From Saussurea involucrata (Eukaryota > Streptophyta > Magnoliopsida > Asterales > Asteraceae): DNA of 64,000 nucleotides. Shown here piece after piece: positions 9,502 through 21,344 of this stretch. Location: contig CM066327.1 of the NCBI GenBank assembly GCA_033807775.1, positions 77,320,795-77,384,794 on the forward strand, in the 5' to 3' direction. Below the pieces are notes generated by a model. The model saw only the letters and a program-made list of their open reading frames with translations, did not search any database and was not told the DNA's origin. A program made the position numbers and the translations under genes. The stretch's first letter is position 1; every line of letters starts with the position of its first letter.

Positions 9502-12170
9502 TTGAATCGACATTACTGTCTGACGATCACCTTAGTGCCTCGCGACGCTCTTGCTATTGGTACCGACTCCAAGCCTCCGACTCTCTATAGAGGTGAATAC
9601 ACCCAATGGCGAGACAGATTCATAATCTTTAACGAATCTAAAGACAACTTCGAATACATCTGGCAAGCTCTCACTGAAGGCCCACAAGAAACCCCAATGC
9701 AAGATATTCCAGCCCAAGCCGAAGGTCCTCAAGCTCAGGCAAAACCAAAAACGTTCGTCATGATGATTGTCGAAGAAAAGAACAGATTCACTGGGGAACA
9801 ACATGAGAAGAGATATTTGATTCAGAGTTTGCCGAACGAGATTTATACGACCATTGATAGCAACAAGGAAACTTCTAAGGGAATGTGGGATCAAATTGAG
9901 AAGATGATGAGTGGAAGCAAAGTGGGAAATAAGTTGAAGGTAAACAGCTGCATTACGCGATATGATGGTTTCAATCAGCGAAGGGTGAATCGATAACTCA
10001 GGCATACGAACGATTATGCCTTCTACTGAACGAGCTCCACAAGAACAAGATCACTCGATCTAACACTGAAAATGGCCTGAAGTTCTTAGATAACCTCCTG
10101 CGAGAATGGAAAATGTTGGCTTCTCATATCAAACACAACCATCTTATTGAGAACGTTCCAATCAATGAGCTTTATGATATGCTCATGCAAGACGAAGACG
10201 AAGTCTTGGAGACGATGAGCTCTCAGAAACCATCTTCTAAACCACAAGTTGATCCCCTCGCCCCTGTGTCTGCAAAAAGCGGCAAGTCGTCCAAGTGTAA
10301 CTCCAAGAGAACCCACGCGTCTAGTGAGTCAGAACCAGAAGCTGAAGAAACAGAGGAAAGTGACTCTGATCCCGAGCTGACTGAAATAAATAAAGAAATG
10401 GCCTTCATCACCAAGTCTTTTCAAAAGAAGGCGTTCTTCATAAAACCTTCCTCAAATAATCAGCGCTACTCTACCACTCCCAACAAGCGCCATGATTATA
10501 AAGAAAGGTATGAAGGCAAGAGAAAGTCTGACGAGCACAAGCATTCTGATCATAAGGAGAAGCCCGATCGAAAGCCCGAATCAAAGAACAAAGATGAGTC
10601 AGTCACGTGCTATAACTGCGGTAAATTGGGCCACTTTGCCAAAGACTGCCGAAAGCCCGTAGTTCGTAACGTGGAATACTACAAGGCAAAGCTAATGTTA
10701 GCACAACAAAAGGAAGCAGGAAAGGCACTGATGGTTGAATATGACCACCGGCTAACTCGTTCCGACGACGAAAGTGATACTGAAGATGCCAATGCACACA
10801 TGTGCTTCATGGGCAACCAATCTCCTCCGTAAGATCATGGAGATCAATGTCAGGTATGTATCCCTATCCATCAAGGCTTAGTCGATCAGATGCAATTACT
10901 TGTTCAAAGAATAGACTCCTATAAGGCTTCCACTGATGAATAACTGCTTGAAATTAATTCTCTAAAAGAAAAGCTAGATGTTCAAAACAGGATAACTAAA
11001 AAGATCAAGTCCGACAATGGTAATCTTATAAAAATATACAAATCCTTCAATAGCACCAAAGGACCTTAGGGCCAAGATATCTGATTTAAACTCAAAGCTT
11101 GATCAGTGTGAGGATGAGAAAGCAGAGATTGTCTGTCAATGCTCCTCTCTTTAAATTCAACTCAAAGAACATGTTTCTAAAATAACTGATCTTGAACTCA
11201 AACTTTATAAACGAGGTCAAACCAATCAAACGATCCATATGAAGAAACCTAAGGAATTCACTTATTTCAATAAAGAATGGGGAATTGGGTATGACAACCC
11301 TCATTATTTGAAAAAGGTTCTGACAATGAGGCCTACACTCTACGAGTTTAATTTTTTTGGCCTTGATAGAAAATACCCCGAATATAAATACAAATGGACT
11401 GGACCTCTCGAAAAGAAGGAAGAGGAAACTAAGGAATACAAACGCAAACATACCGCTAAAATGCAATTACCTTTTGCGTATGAAGCTCTTAACTATTCTT
11501 ATACGGAAAATAAATCTAAGTACCTTTCAAATGACTGCTTTAACGGCTACAAGGTTCCAAAACCCAAGGATTCCTCTAAAAAGGATAAGGTCCCAGCAAC
11601 TGAAACCAAAACTGAGACGGGCAAGTTTAAACGCTTTGTTCCACCTCTTGTTTTGTAAATGAAAATAGTCGAATTAGAGGAATCATTTGAACAGGAAATG
11701 ATCAAGTATAAAAAGGAAAAACAAGAGCTTTTAACTGAACTTGAGAAACTCAGATCCACCAAAACCGAATCTGTATCTATTGAGGAAAAGAAACTCCTTT
11801 GGGTACAAATCAATCGGCTCACACCAAACTGTCTGCCTTGGCAACAGAAGTGATGGAGGAGCAAGTGAGTAAAGGTCAACTTCAAGAGAAATTTGACCAA
11901 GTCCAAAAGGTATGGTGAATCTACCGGAACCTTCCTCGGACTCCTCAAATACATCTTCGTGTAAAGCTTTTATTGGCAAGCGTACCTCAAGAAAAGGAAA
12001 AGAGTCTCAAGAAAATTGTGTTCCAAAGAATCTTAACTCTGAATTTCAAAAAGCTTCTGCAACAAATTCTTCCAAAAACACAGACTCAAAGTGTTCCTCA
12101 TCTCCCTCAACCACTACTGTTCCATCTGTGAATGAAATTGATTTTTCAGTTCTTATGAATTCATTGTAAG
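9502..12170 (+). pseudogene. Gag-like polyprotein of TR-GAG 2, 5' part
   Basis: The gag N-terminal domain starts around 9553 with KPPTLYRGEYTQWRDRF, equivalent to the gag start of the copia element at 25278 (KPPRFSRDNFNLWKNRM). It continues through SLPNEIYTTID and MWDQIEKMM. A frameshift near 9950-9995 precedes an acidic Ser/Glu segment and a CCHC zinc knuckle CYNCGKLGHFAKDC at about 10609-10650. After a stop at 10832 comes a coiled-coil extension with YFNKEWGIGYDNPHYLKK at about 11263-11316, KMQLPFAYE and PPLVL, shared with TR-GAG 1. The frame is broken by stops at 9996, 10832 and 11658. It is interrupted at 12170/12171 by the Tekay-like element and resumes at 48615. It probably supplied capsid function; no enzyme follows. 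Confidence 0.75.
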
Positions 12171-13380
12171 TGTAACACCCTAAAAATAGGGGTAAACAAA
12201 AACTTTCATAATACGAAAGAGCGGTATAATATAAATGGGCCATCCCAAAAAGGGGAATATCAAGTACATTGGTAAAGTTACAATTGTGCACAAAAGATAG
12301 ATTATAACAACCAACTAATCTAGTTCCTAAATGGAGGTAAGATTACAAAAGGGGTTGTCACATCTATTCGTATAAATCTTCTATTGTTTGCGACAAAAAG
12401 TATCCCCACGGCTCACTCGCTTCGTCTACTCTTTCTTGGAAACGGCACCACTAGAACCTGAGATCCAAGTCAACATTCAAACAAGTGTCAAGACAAGGCT
12501 TGGTGAGTAATTTCAATTAAACACATAATAGTAATAGTATATTTGAATAAGATTCACCATAGAGTTTTCCACGATTATTTTTGAAGTCAATGGGGGAGAC
12601 CCATAACACCAAGAAATTCTACCCAAAGAGTCGAGATACCTTAGTGCCATCCGCATGAAGCGACACCAAAGGCCCGGCACACCGGGGATACAACAAAGGC
12701 ATTGCCCCATGGTGGTGAGGGTCTAGGCACATACCCGAAAGGTGGTGCCCAAGACTATGTCCTCCTAGTGAACACTTAACTTGATTCATTCAAAGCCCAA
12801 ATAGCCATAAATAATGTCCATATGCCCAAATCAATGCAAGAGCTCCCAATTCGTGGTGCAGAATTCACCATCTAGTAACACATGTATCATATATATATGG
12901 ATATGCATAAATCATGTAAGGTCATATATACTCAATGAGCCACATGTCTAAATAGCTTAATCATTAGGACATGCTTGGTACCAATAAATTAACTTGTAGC
13001 TTTTGAGCATGAAACCACAAATTACAAAGACCATACATGATGGCATCAACACATAGAGTCTAACAGTACTTCCATAACCCAAGAACACTCTCATTAAGCC
13101 AACTACTCACACTCCCTAAAATTAGGGTTTTCAACAAGATGATGAGGTAAGCAAGAAAACAAGTAAATAATCATGGATCTAAAGTAAGTAGGGTTAAAAC
13201 ACTCACTATCTAGGTTTTTGGACCAAAACCTAGAAAATGGATGAAACCCTAGCTTTGGAGGAAATGCAAGTGAGACTTGGAGTTGTAGGTGACAAATCTC
13301 TTGGAGGAATCCTCAATAAATGCACTCAATAGATCCACGATGAACAATAAATGTAGCTCTAATCTTGTGGGGGTTGAATG

Positions 13381-13404
13381 AAGAGAGAGAGAGAGAGAGA
13401 GAGA
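13381..13404 (+). repeat. GA dinucleotide repeat in Tekay-like LTR
   Basis: Perfect GA run; the matching place in the other LTR (48139-48168) is interrupted by GATA units. Confidence 0.9.
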
Positions 13405-13522
13405 GTGGATTGAGGGTGAAAATCGCACCTTAAAGGAGAGAAAACGATTTGGGAGTATTTTGGTAAAGTGAGTGAGAGAAAGATGGAAAAAGGAGAGAAA
13501 AGAGTGAAATTCGTCAGACCGA

Positions 13523-13665
13523 TCGCGGACGTCCGCCAAGTGCCCATGCGGACGTCCGGCCCTCCTTTGGCCAGAATTCTCCCCAAAACTCCTGTTGCTT
13601 TTGCGGATGACCCGCGGACGTCCACTAAGCCACAGACGTCCAGCCTTAGGCCATGCGGACATCTA
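13523..13665 (-). promoter_or_regulatory. Cluster of GGACGTCC palindromes in LTR U3
   Basis: Five units of GCGGACGTCC or decayed forms lie near 13523, 13549, 13611, 13633 and 13656. The other LTR has them at about 48286-48430, more intact there. On the minus strand they fall roughly 190-330 bp from the LTR start, so in U3. GACGTC is a C-box type core bound by plant bZIP factors, so an enhancer role is plausible but inferred. Confidence 0.5.
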
Positions 13666-13895
13666 AAATACCCAATTTTCCATATTTCCTAATTCTCAGT
13701 TTTGGACCACACTAACACCAAATATCCATTTAAGAAAGCACGTAGCATGTATTTTCACATAGGTTTGATATCTAATTTAAATAAAGGTTTTAAAGAGTCA
13801 AAACGATGTTAGCATTTAGATTACCTATCGAATAAAAATCCAGGGTGTTACAATCCTCCCCACCTTGGAAGGATTTCGTCCCCAAAATCGCATCT

Positions 13896-14602
13896 CTACA
13901 CAAAAAGGTTGGGATAACGTTTCCTCATATCCTCCTCGGACTCCCAAGTCACATTTGCCCTGCGATGATGTTTCCATTGAACCTTCACCATCGTCACTTC
14001 CTTGTGACGGAGCTTCTTAGTCTTTGATTGAAGTAAATCCTCTGGCTCTTCGACACAACGATTTCTATTATCAAACCAGATCTCCGTCAATGGAATCACG
14101 CTCTCCTCCTCGGCCAAACATCTTCGTAAGTAGCACAGGTGGAAGGTGGGATGAATCCCATCCATCTCCGGCGGTAGGTCTAGCTTATAAGCTTGTAGTC
14201 CGACTTTCTCCAAGATTGAGAAGGGTCCAAGGAAACGTGGACAAAGTTTCCCGCGCTTTCCGAACTGGATAATACCCTTCCATGGAGATACCTTCAACAT
14301 TACACGATCTCCCACTTGGAATTCAACTGGTCGACTTTTCTTGTTTGCGTAGCTCTTTTGTCGGTCTTGCACCGCTTTTAAACGTTCCTGAATTTCCCTT
14401 ACCTTATCCGTGGTTTCTTGCACAAGTTCCGGCCCCGCAAATTGCTTTTGTCCCGTTTCAAGCCAACAAACAAGAGTTCTATATCTACGACCATATAAGG
14501 CTTCAAACGGGGAGGCCTTGAGGCTCGAGTGATAACTACTGTTGTATGCGAATTCCACCAAAGGTAGGTGTGTATCCCAACTTCCACCAAAATCAATGAC
14601 AC
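13896..14602 (-). pseudogene. Tekay-like integrase, C-terminal part with chromodomain-like tail
   Basis: This minus-strand frame continues the integrase interrupted by Tat-like A. It begins after the insertion with SWDTHLPLVEFAYN and YHSSLKASPFEALYG, followed by a coiled linker, QVGDRVMLKVSPWKG, FGKRGKLCPRFLGPF and VGLQAYKLDLP. It ends in a chromodomain-like region with VKWKHH-type sequence (here VKVQWKHHRRANVTWESE) and MRKRYPNLF. Such tails in chromoviruses are thought to direct integration to particular chromatin. No stop interrupts this part. Expected chromodomain aromatic residues need alignment to judge. Confidence 0.85.
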
Positions 14603-14607
14603 ATGAC

Positions 14608-15570
14608 TGTTTGGGCAAAAAATCACGTCGCTCGACCACGATCAAAACAAGTAAGACGCATGTCCTAAGTTATATCTTGTATTAAGATAAGGTCCCAACA
14701 AGAACCCAGAAAACATCCGTCGTCTCCCGTAAAAGGTAAGTCGTACGTCCCCCATGACGCTCGACCATAACATCGCCCGTCCCGTACGACCATCGCGTAA
14801 GATCACTGCACCTTCGACCAAAGCTAACGTTAACCTTGACTGTTACGTTTGTTAAGTATTTAATGCAGGAGTCAAAGCCATTAACAGCAAGCAGCCGTAA
14901 CGGACGAAGAACATTATGGATAATCACTCCGGCAACCGTTTCCAGCCATTGTAGCCGTTGATCAAAGCATTAATGGAGCTAATTAATGACGTGAAGACTA
15001 TAAATACCAAGCTAAGTCTTCACATCAAGGATCATCAGTTATAATCCGATACACATCAGCAATCATCAGCGAACATCACCGAACAGCAGAGAAAAACATT
15101 CAAGCTCATAGCTAAGAACCCTCAAACTCTGGAAATCAAGTACTGAAAGCCAGAACCCTACAGCGAACTCAAGAACACTCGAAGAAAAGCTCAAGTCATC
15201 GCTCTCGATGCACGTCAACAGCTTTCGACCAACAGTTGTTTACACTTTGTATTCACACGACAAACACTTGTTTTTACGTTCAAACACTTGTACTTTACAT
15301 TTCGAAGCATTTTCTTCATTTGTATTGTAATCATCGTACGACCGACGCCAGTACCAAGTACATCGCCCCTGATTGGCGACCATAGTGCAGCGACGACACC
15401 CCCTGTCGTCCGCAGGTTTTTTCCTCGATTGAGGTTTTTCCTGCATCATCAAATCCCTTGTTTCTTTATTTTTATCCTCGTCGCACGTTTCGTCGAAAGA
15501 TTCTTTCTTTAGTTGTTTAAGTCCACATAGACCTTAAGTTGTCCCTTTGGTGCGATTTTTGGCATTAACA
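14608..15570 (+). repeat. 5' LTR of Tat-like A
   Basis: 963 bp. The TATA box CTATAAATA is at 14998-15006, in the same relation as in the partner LTR (21735-21743). The LTR is rich in CGTACG, GTCG and CGAC words, like the other Tat-like LTRs. Confidence 0.9.
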
Positions 15571-15571
15571 G

Positions 15572-15591
15572 TTTGGCGCCATCCGTGGGAC
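15572..15591 (+). other. Primer binding site of Tat-like A
   Basis: TTTGGCGCCATCCGTGGGAC lies one base after the 5' LTR. The same sequence adjoins the 5' LTRs of Tat-like B and C on their strand. TGGCGCC is typical of gypsy elements of the Tat/Athila group; I cannot assign the tRNA by eye. Confidence 0.75.
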
Positions 15592-15671
15592 TACATCTAG
15601 AGAAAATCCTCGATGAACGTGCATTCTACTAATAGTTTCTTGGAGTTTCTTCTATTTTCTGTTGCAGGGAA

Positions 15672-18014
15672 ATGGCAGCCCCTGGAAATCCGTGGCAAGC
15701 CATCGCTCAGATGTATCAGGGGCTCGAGGTTTCCAGGAATCAACTGAATGCAATGGCAGAGCAGAATCGCAGAGCAGCTGAAGAGATCGCGCGGCTAAGG
15801 AATCCTTTTGGACCCTAGAATGGTCCTAGACCATTCATCCAGAATCCAGGTCCGGGACCAGGCCTGTCCGCGTTGAATCAGCATCCAGGTCCATTCATGC
15901 AGAATCAGCAGCCGGGTCTGTTCATTCCGAATCCCCAGTCTGGGCAGATTCCCCCTCAGCACATCCGACCACCACCCTTGAACAACGAATCCCAACCATT
16001 GCAAGGTGGCGCCCAACCGTTTCAGAATGGATCCCAGCCGTTTTCTCAGCCATTCCAAAGTGGTTCGCAACCTTTCCAGCAAGGACCGCAATCTTTCCAG
16101 CAGAGATCGCAGCCATTTCAGCAGGGACCACAATCATTTCAGAATAGACCGCAACAATTCCACTATGGGTCGCAGCCATATTTTGTCCCGTTTAACGGGG
16201 ACACCAATGGTTCGTCGCATGGTAATGGCACTAGTCCAGGGACCAATCCCTTGACAAGGGCAAATCCTGATCTTAACGATCCCGTCGCCCAGCGTTTGAA
16301 GATGTTAGAAGACCAAAATGAGTGCGTCCTGTCCTTGCTCGCCAAGTTGCCTGGGGCAGTGGTGCCTGTAGATGTCGAGCCTCGCTCGGGGTATCAGGCG
16401 TCGCCCTTCATCGACGAGATCGCCACCGTCGAGGTCCCGAAGAAGTATAACATTCCTGCCTTCACTACCAAGTATTCGGGTTTGACCGATCCAACCGAGC
16501 ATGTCGCGCAGTATAAGCAACTCATGTGGACAATCTCGATTCCACACATGTACCAGGAAGTATGCATGTGCAAGAGTTTCGGGGCGACTCTCACTGGTCC
16601 AGCTCTCCAGTGGTTGATCAATCTCAAACCCAAATCTATCGGGTCGTTCGCCGAATTGGTCAACCAATTCTCCCGGCAATTCGCCAATAGTCGTAAGATG
16701 GAAAAGCAGACTAGTGATCTGTACTATGTCGTGCAGAAGACCAATGAGTCTATTCAAAGTTATTTCAATAGATTCAATGCCGAAATGATCAGTATCCGCA
16801 ATTGTGACATCAAAACTGCGATCGAAGCTTATAAGCGTGGTCTAGACGATAGTTTAGGTCTATATATCGATCTAACCAAGTATCCCCCAGAGACTTTCGA
16901 AGACGTTCGAGCTTGAACCTTAGCATATATGAGGGTCGAAGATGATGCCGCCTTTCGTCGCAAGCACACTGACGACAAGAAGTCGTTAGGCGTCAGAAAG
17001 CCAGAGTTCAAGACAAAGGTTGTTTCCATAATAGAGACAGCGCGCCAAATTTCAAATGTTCGTTTCAAGACGAAAGTTGAGGCTAATACCGCGACTAAGT
17101 TCACTCAGTACCCCAAGATATCCTCTTACGGATTCAAAGGATATGCAAAGGACTTAGTCGGAGCTCTGAAGACCGTTCAAGCTACCATTCGATGGCCAAA
17201 GAAGTTCGACCAGGATGATGCTAAGAAAGATAAATCAAAGTGGTGCGACTTCCATGCCGATCATGGTCATGCGACAGACGACTGTATCACATTGAAGAAG
17301 GAACTAGCATATCATTTTCTGAAATGAAATCTCAAATATATCATCGACGATGTCGCTATTTCAGCTAACGGACATCGAATGACGACCCTCGAGCATGCGA
17401 AGGTCGTCAATTGCATCACCGGTGGTTCAGATGTGTGTGGTCTGACGTATTCAGCGGCCAAGTGTCATGCCAGTCAGGCGTCCGATGATCGACCTATTCC
17501 TCGCTCGTCTAGACCCAAATGAGATTTGGAGCTAGAAGCCATGAAGATTGTGTTCGACCACGTCGACCTTGGCGACTCGTATCAGAAGCATCACGACGGG
17601 TTGATCATTCAGATCACGATCGGTAACTGTCTAACGCGTCGAGTCTTGATCGACGGGGGCAGCTCAGCAAATGTTATTTTTCTCAACACCATCAAAGCCA
17701 TGGGAATCGATCGCTCGGAAATCACCCTACGTTCGACGACTTTGGTCGGTTTTAATGGAGAAGCGACGAGCACCTTCGGAGAGATAATCTTGCCCGTCTA
17801 CGCCGGAGGAGTCAACAAGCAGACCAAGTTCAGTGTCATCGATTGTGCGTCGGCCTATAACATCATCTTAGGACGACCATGGATCCATGATATGAAATCC
17901 GTTTCCTCGACGTATCATCAAATGTTGAAATTCCCTACGCCATGGGGAATCCAGGAGATTAAGAGTAAGCCAAAAGTCGCTCGTGAGTGCTACAAGTCTA
18001 CCTTGAAGCCGTGA
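15672..18014 (+). pseudogene. Gag-protease polyprotein of Tat-like A
   Basis: One frame from ATG 15672 (MAAPGNPWQAIAQMYQ) to 18014. A Gln/Pro-rich low-complexity N-terminal region (15820-16200, repeated QPFQ units) precedes a retrotransposon Gag domain (about 16430-16950: FTTKYSGLTDPTEHVAQYK, TGPALQWLINL, FNRFNAEM). A zinc-knuckle-like region follows (WCDFHADHGHATDDC at about 17241-17285). The retropepsin has active-site motif VLIDGGSSANVI at about 17644-17680 and ILGRPWIHD at about 17865. Stops interrupt at 15816 (TAG), 16914, 17325 and 17520 (TGA). The terminal TGA at 18012 corresponds to CGA in element C. No RT follows. Confidence 0.85.
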
Positions 18015-18641
18015 AAATAAACCAAAGTCACAAGATCAGGCTCTCGATAGGTTCGTTCCTCTATCCCTAAATTAATATCTTTTTCACAGATATAAGTCTA
18101 CTATGGTGCCCGGTCGCACGACAACATAGTCAACGCAGGACAATATTTCTCCGTGTCATTCTGTCATTTAAAACCTGTCTTTTCCTCCCAAAAAGAATAA
18201 GGTAATAAATGACAGGGGGCAAATAGAGAGAGTCTGAAATGGTACGTTCTCTAACTCTTTTTCATACTATTTTTTCTCACAAAACGTTTACTGACTTAAG
18301 CATCGGAGGGTCGTTGGTAAGCCAACGACCAACCCCCGACATCATTTTATCACAGGATCGCACGACAATAATCACTAAGTCTACTATATGACTTTAAATT
18401 CGCAGGGTCGCACGACCTACATGATCAGGTCTGTGACTTGATCATCCCTGCATAGGGGCATACGATACAAACTCATTATACGATCTAATCGTACGATCGC
18501 AAAGTCTAAACGATTTTACCCCTAAGTCTCTTAACTTAGAAAATGCTTTAATCGCGTGTTCACATATTTGTTTTACTCATCGTATTACAATTATTGCCTT
18601 AGTCGCATGATTTCCTATGTGTCCTATGTTCAAATTCATAA
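18015..18641 (+). other. Non-coding spacer between gag-protease and the antisense gene in Tat-like A
   Basis: I see no gene. This is where RT-RNase H-integrase would be. Parts match positions around 53434-54060 of element C and 41701-42090 of element B (for example GGTCGTTGG...CCAACGACC inverted repeat at about 18309-18329). The sequence probably includes the shared 3' UTR of the antisense gene. Confidence 0.5.
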
Positions 18642-20944
18642 TTAAACATGGTTTGGATAAAGCATAAAGTTCAAACAAAAGTTGCGTTCATTATATAAAC
18701 CATTGAGTACATAATCGACCACTAACGGTCGAGCAACACAAACAAACAAATACATTTTTTCTAAGGTTATGGAGGAGCATCGATCACAACCTTGTCCGAT
18801 ACCCTCGCTAGCCACCTCCTCCTCGCCCTCCTTCTCGTCATCCAAGTCGAGATCTCTCTCGGTCCCGACTCTCTCATAAAAGAGACGCAGCTCATCTGGC
18901 GCTGAAGCCAAAGGATCCTTGCCCTGTAGGTGACGTCGCATAACTGTCGCACGCGCAGTAAGTCGAGCATAAGAAAAGAAGGACTTATTTTCGTCCTTCA
19001 ACTCTTCAGACTCCTTCTTCAAATTTATCACCTTAGCCTTGATTCCCTCGACTTCCTTCCTCTTCGCGGTTACGGATTCCTTCATCTCCTCCAGCTCGTC
19101 TCTCTGGTCGCGCATCAAAGTCAGGGACTCCTTCAAACGCGAGTTTATCTTGTCCCTTGTATGACCGAGGGCATCCAATTCGTCCAGAGCATGGTCAAGG
19201 CGCACCAACATCGCTTTTTCATGCTCCAAAGCAGCTTTCTTTTTAGCTAACGCTGCATCTTTATCTTTGGTAACAGAAGCCGTTGAAACCTCTATATTCG
19301 TCGTTTCGGCTTGCAACGCCAGGGAAGCTTGGAACGCCTGAAGAATCATAATATGAGCGACATTAGTAAACAACGAAAAACGACAAACGACAAGTCTTGA
19401 AAGAAAGACTTACCAAGAATAAGAGTCCAGCTGCATGGAACTCTTTCTTCTCGAAAGAAAACCCGTCAAAACGCTCCCTGAAAGACGGAAGCAAATATTT
19501 TTCCAAATGGGGGAACAACTTCGTCTCGTCCAAGACATTGTCGTCCAGAAAACCCGACGGCAACGTAAAGTTGACCGTCGTTTCCCCCACAGGTCCCTTC
19601 TGCGCGCCTTTGCCCCTGTCAGCCGATGAAGGGCCGGATAGGACGACGGGAGACATCGTCGCCAGTTGCGCAGTATCCACAGATTTTGCGTCGGTCGTGT
19701 CAAACGCAACCGACGTCTTCGCCTTCCTGGACAAGGCAACCCTCGATGGGTTACCCGTCTTCAATGACGGTTCCCTCAGAACGGACACCTTTATCCTCTT
19801 TAAGAGGCCCGACCCGGCTATCGGGACCTCTTTTCTCTTCAGGACTCCCGACCCAGTTGTCGAAACGTCCTTCTCCCTCGCCTCGCGAGTTACTTCGACT
19901 TGGGCCATCTTCCTAGCAACAGAAGATGTCGCCTGCGCTTGAGATTCACCTGTACGGTAAAAGAAAGAAATTAGACGATTCAGAACAGAGAAAGACCAGG
20001 TCAAGCGAAAAGAAGACAAAAAAATACTTACCAATTATCTCTACCTCTGGTTCTTCACTCTTCTCTTCCTCCTCAGTCTTCTCAGAGTCCTCCTCTTCTT
20101 CTTTCTCCTCTAGACCCATCCTCACTCTGTCGCTCAAGAAAACGGTGTCATCATCCTCGTCTATCAAATGACGCGTGACGTACGACCAGTCTTCAGTACC
20201 AAATTCCAAGAACTTTTCGATCTTAGCTCGAGAAGCATCATCTGGCTCTACCTTATCAAAATCAATATCTACGCATAAAAAAGAAGATCAGTCGAAAAAA
20301 CAATCGAGCAACAGAATAACATTAAAACGTACAATCAAAGGCTCACCCGTCATATTCCAACCCTCCCTAATCCAGTCACTATCAGTGTCCAGCGTCGACA
20401 CCCGTACGAATACGTACCTCTTATTCCATCCACGGTCATTGACAGCAGTATTTAAAACCAGGGTACGATCACCCTTGAACCTTGAAAACAAACTATAGCG
20501 ACGGTACCGGTCATTCTTGACCTTATACGCCATCAGAAGGTCCCTCACATTCATCGGTGGATTCCAGTTAGAGTTAAGTCGTTCGATGATCAAGATAACT
20601 CGCCAGAACTGGGGCATCAATTGCCCCGGCGAAAGATCAAATTCACAGATGAACTCTTTGACTAAAGGCGAATATGGCCAGTGAAAGCCTATTTTGAACG
20701 GGTATTCGTATATAACAACGTACCCCTCGGGGCACATTTCCGGTCGAACCTTGCCAACCTTGCTTACGGTAATCCCCATGGGAATCCTCGCTAGACTTCT
20801 AAAGTCGTCGAGATCTTCTTCGTTTTTAATGGTGCTTCTAGGCTCTGTCGACATTGTCAGCCCCGTTAAATTGATTTGCACTTCTGAAAGGCCCCAGATA
20901 TCCCAGTTTTTTCTAGGCTTTCCAGCGATAGACTTGCGCCGCAT
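18642..20944 (-). CDS. Antisense four-exon gene of Tat-like A, open reading frame intact
   Basis: Minus-strand exons: 20944-20347 (598 nt), 20268-20032 (237), 19949-19414 (536) and 19337-18642 (696). Total 2067 nt, 688 codons plus stop, with no internal stop. Introns of 78, 82 and 76 nt have GT-AG ends, with phases 1, 1 and 0. Exon 1 starts MRRKSIAGKPRKNWDIWG and encodes a compact domain (GYVVIYEYPFKIGFHWPY, FDLSPGQLMPQFWR, RYRRYSLFSRFKGDRTLVL). This resembles the plant 'putative gypsy-type transposon' domain, from memory of that family. Exon 2 is very acidic, exon 3 is Ser/Thr-rich with GSGVLKRKE repeats, and exon 4 is a long coiled coil (LQAE...HEKAML...LKKESEELKDENK). The last about 20 residues are frameshifted relative to element C. 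The cellular role is unknown. Extra ORFs between pol and 3' LTR, sense or antisense, are known in Tat-lineage elements. Confidence 0.75.
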
Positions 20945-21057
20945 ACGCAAACTGGAGAGTCGTATCTTATATGTTCTCAGAAAAACTTAAATTAGGTCAA
21001 AGATTCTTGCAAGTTTTAATCGAACGGAAATCGCCAAGAAAAGATCCATCATAATCT

Positions 21058-21100
21058 TTATTTATGTCAGGTCGAGCCCTTTGATGATCACCGCGTGCTC
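21058..21100 (-). promoter_or_regulatory. Candidate promoter of the antisense gene in Tat-like A
   Basis: Minus-strand CATAAATAA (21066-21058) lies 114 bp before the exon 1 start. Upstream come CTCGACCTGA and GATCATC (21089-21083). The same arrangement precedes the antisense gene of element C (50914-50965) and the remnant in element B (40768-40818). Confidence 0.55.
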
Positions 21101-21344
21101 TCGTCCCTTTGTATGACCGCAGGGATCGTCGACACCTGTCATCGACAGCTGCTAAGCACAATCGTGTGTCATCATGACGTCACGACCTCGTTCCCTTTTC
21201 AACTTCTCGTTCAGTTAGAAACGGACCAGTCTAGTTCCAAGGCGATTGAGGTAATTTCTAACTCTTGTCTTATTTCCTATGCGTCTGATTGACAAAATTT
21301 AAAACTTAAATTTGACATTCAATTTTCAAAATTTGGGGGCAAAC

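Larger units (their letters stand above)
12171..13852 (-). repeat. 3' LTR of the Tekay-like element
   Basis: 1682 bp, with the partner at 46992-48614. It carries a segment around 13125-13195 that the partner lacks (about 60 bp), plus many substitutions. It contains a GA run (13381-13404) and the GGACGTCC palindrome cluster. The adjoining internal sequence is purine-rich on the minus strand (13853-13880), as expected for a polypurine tract. Confidence 0.9.
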
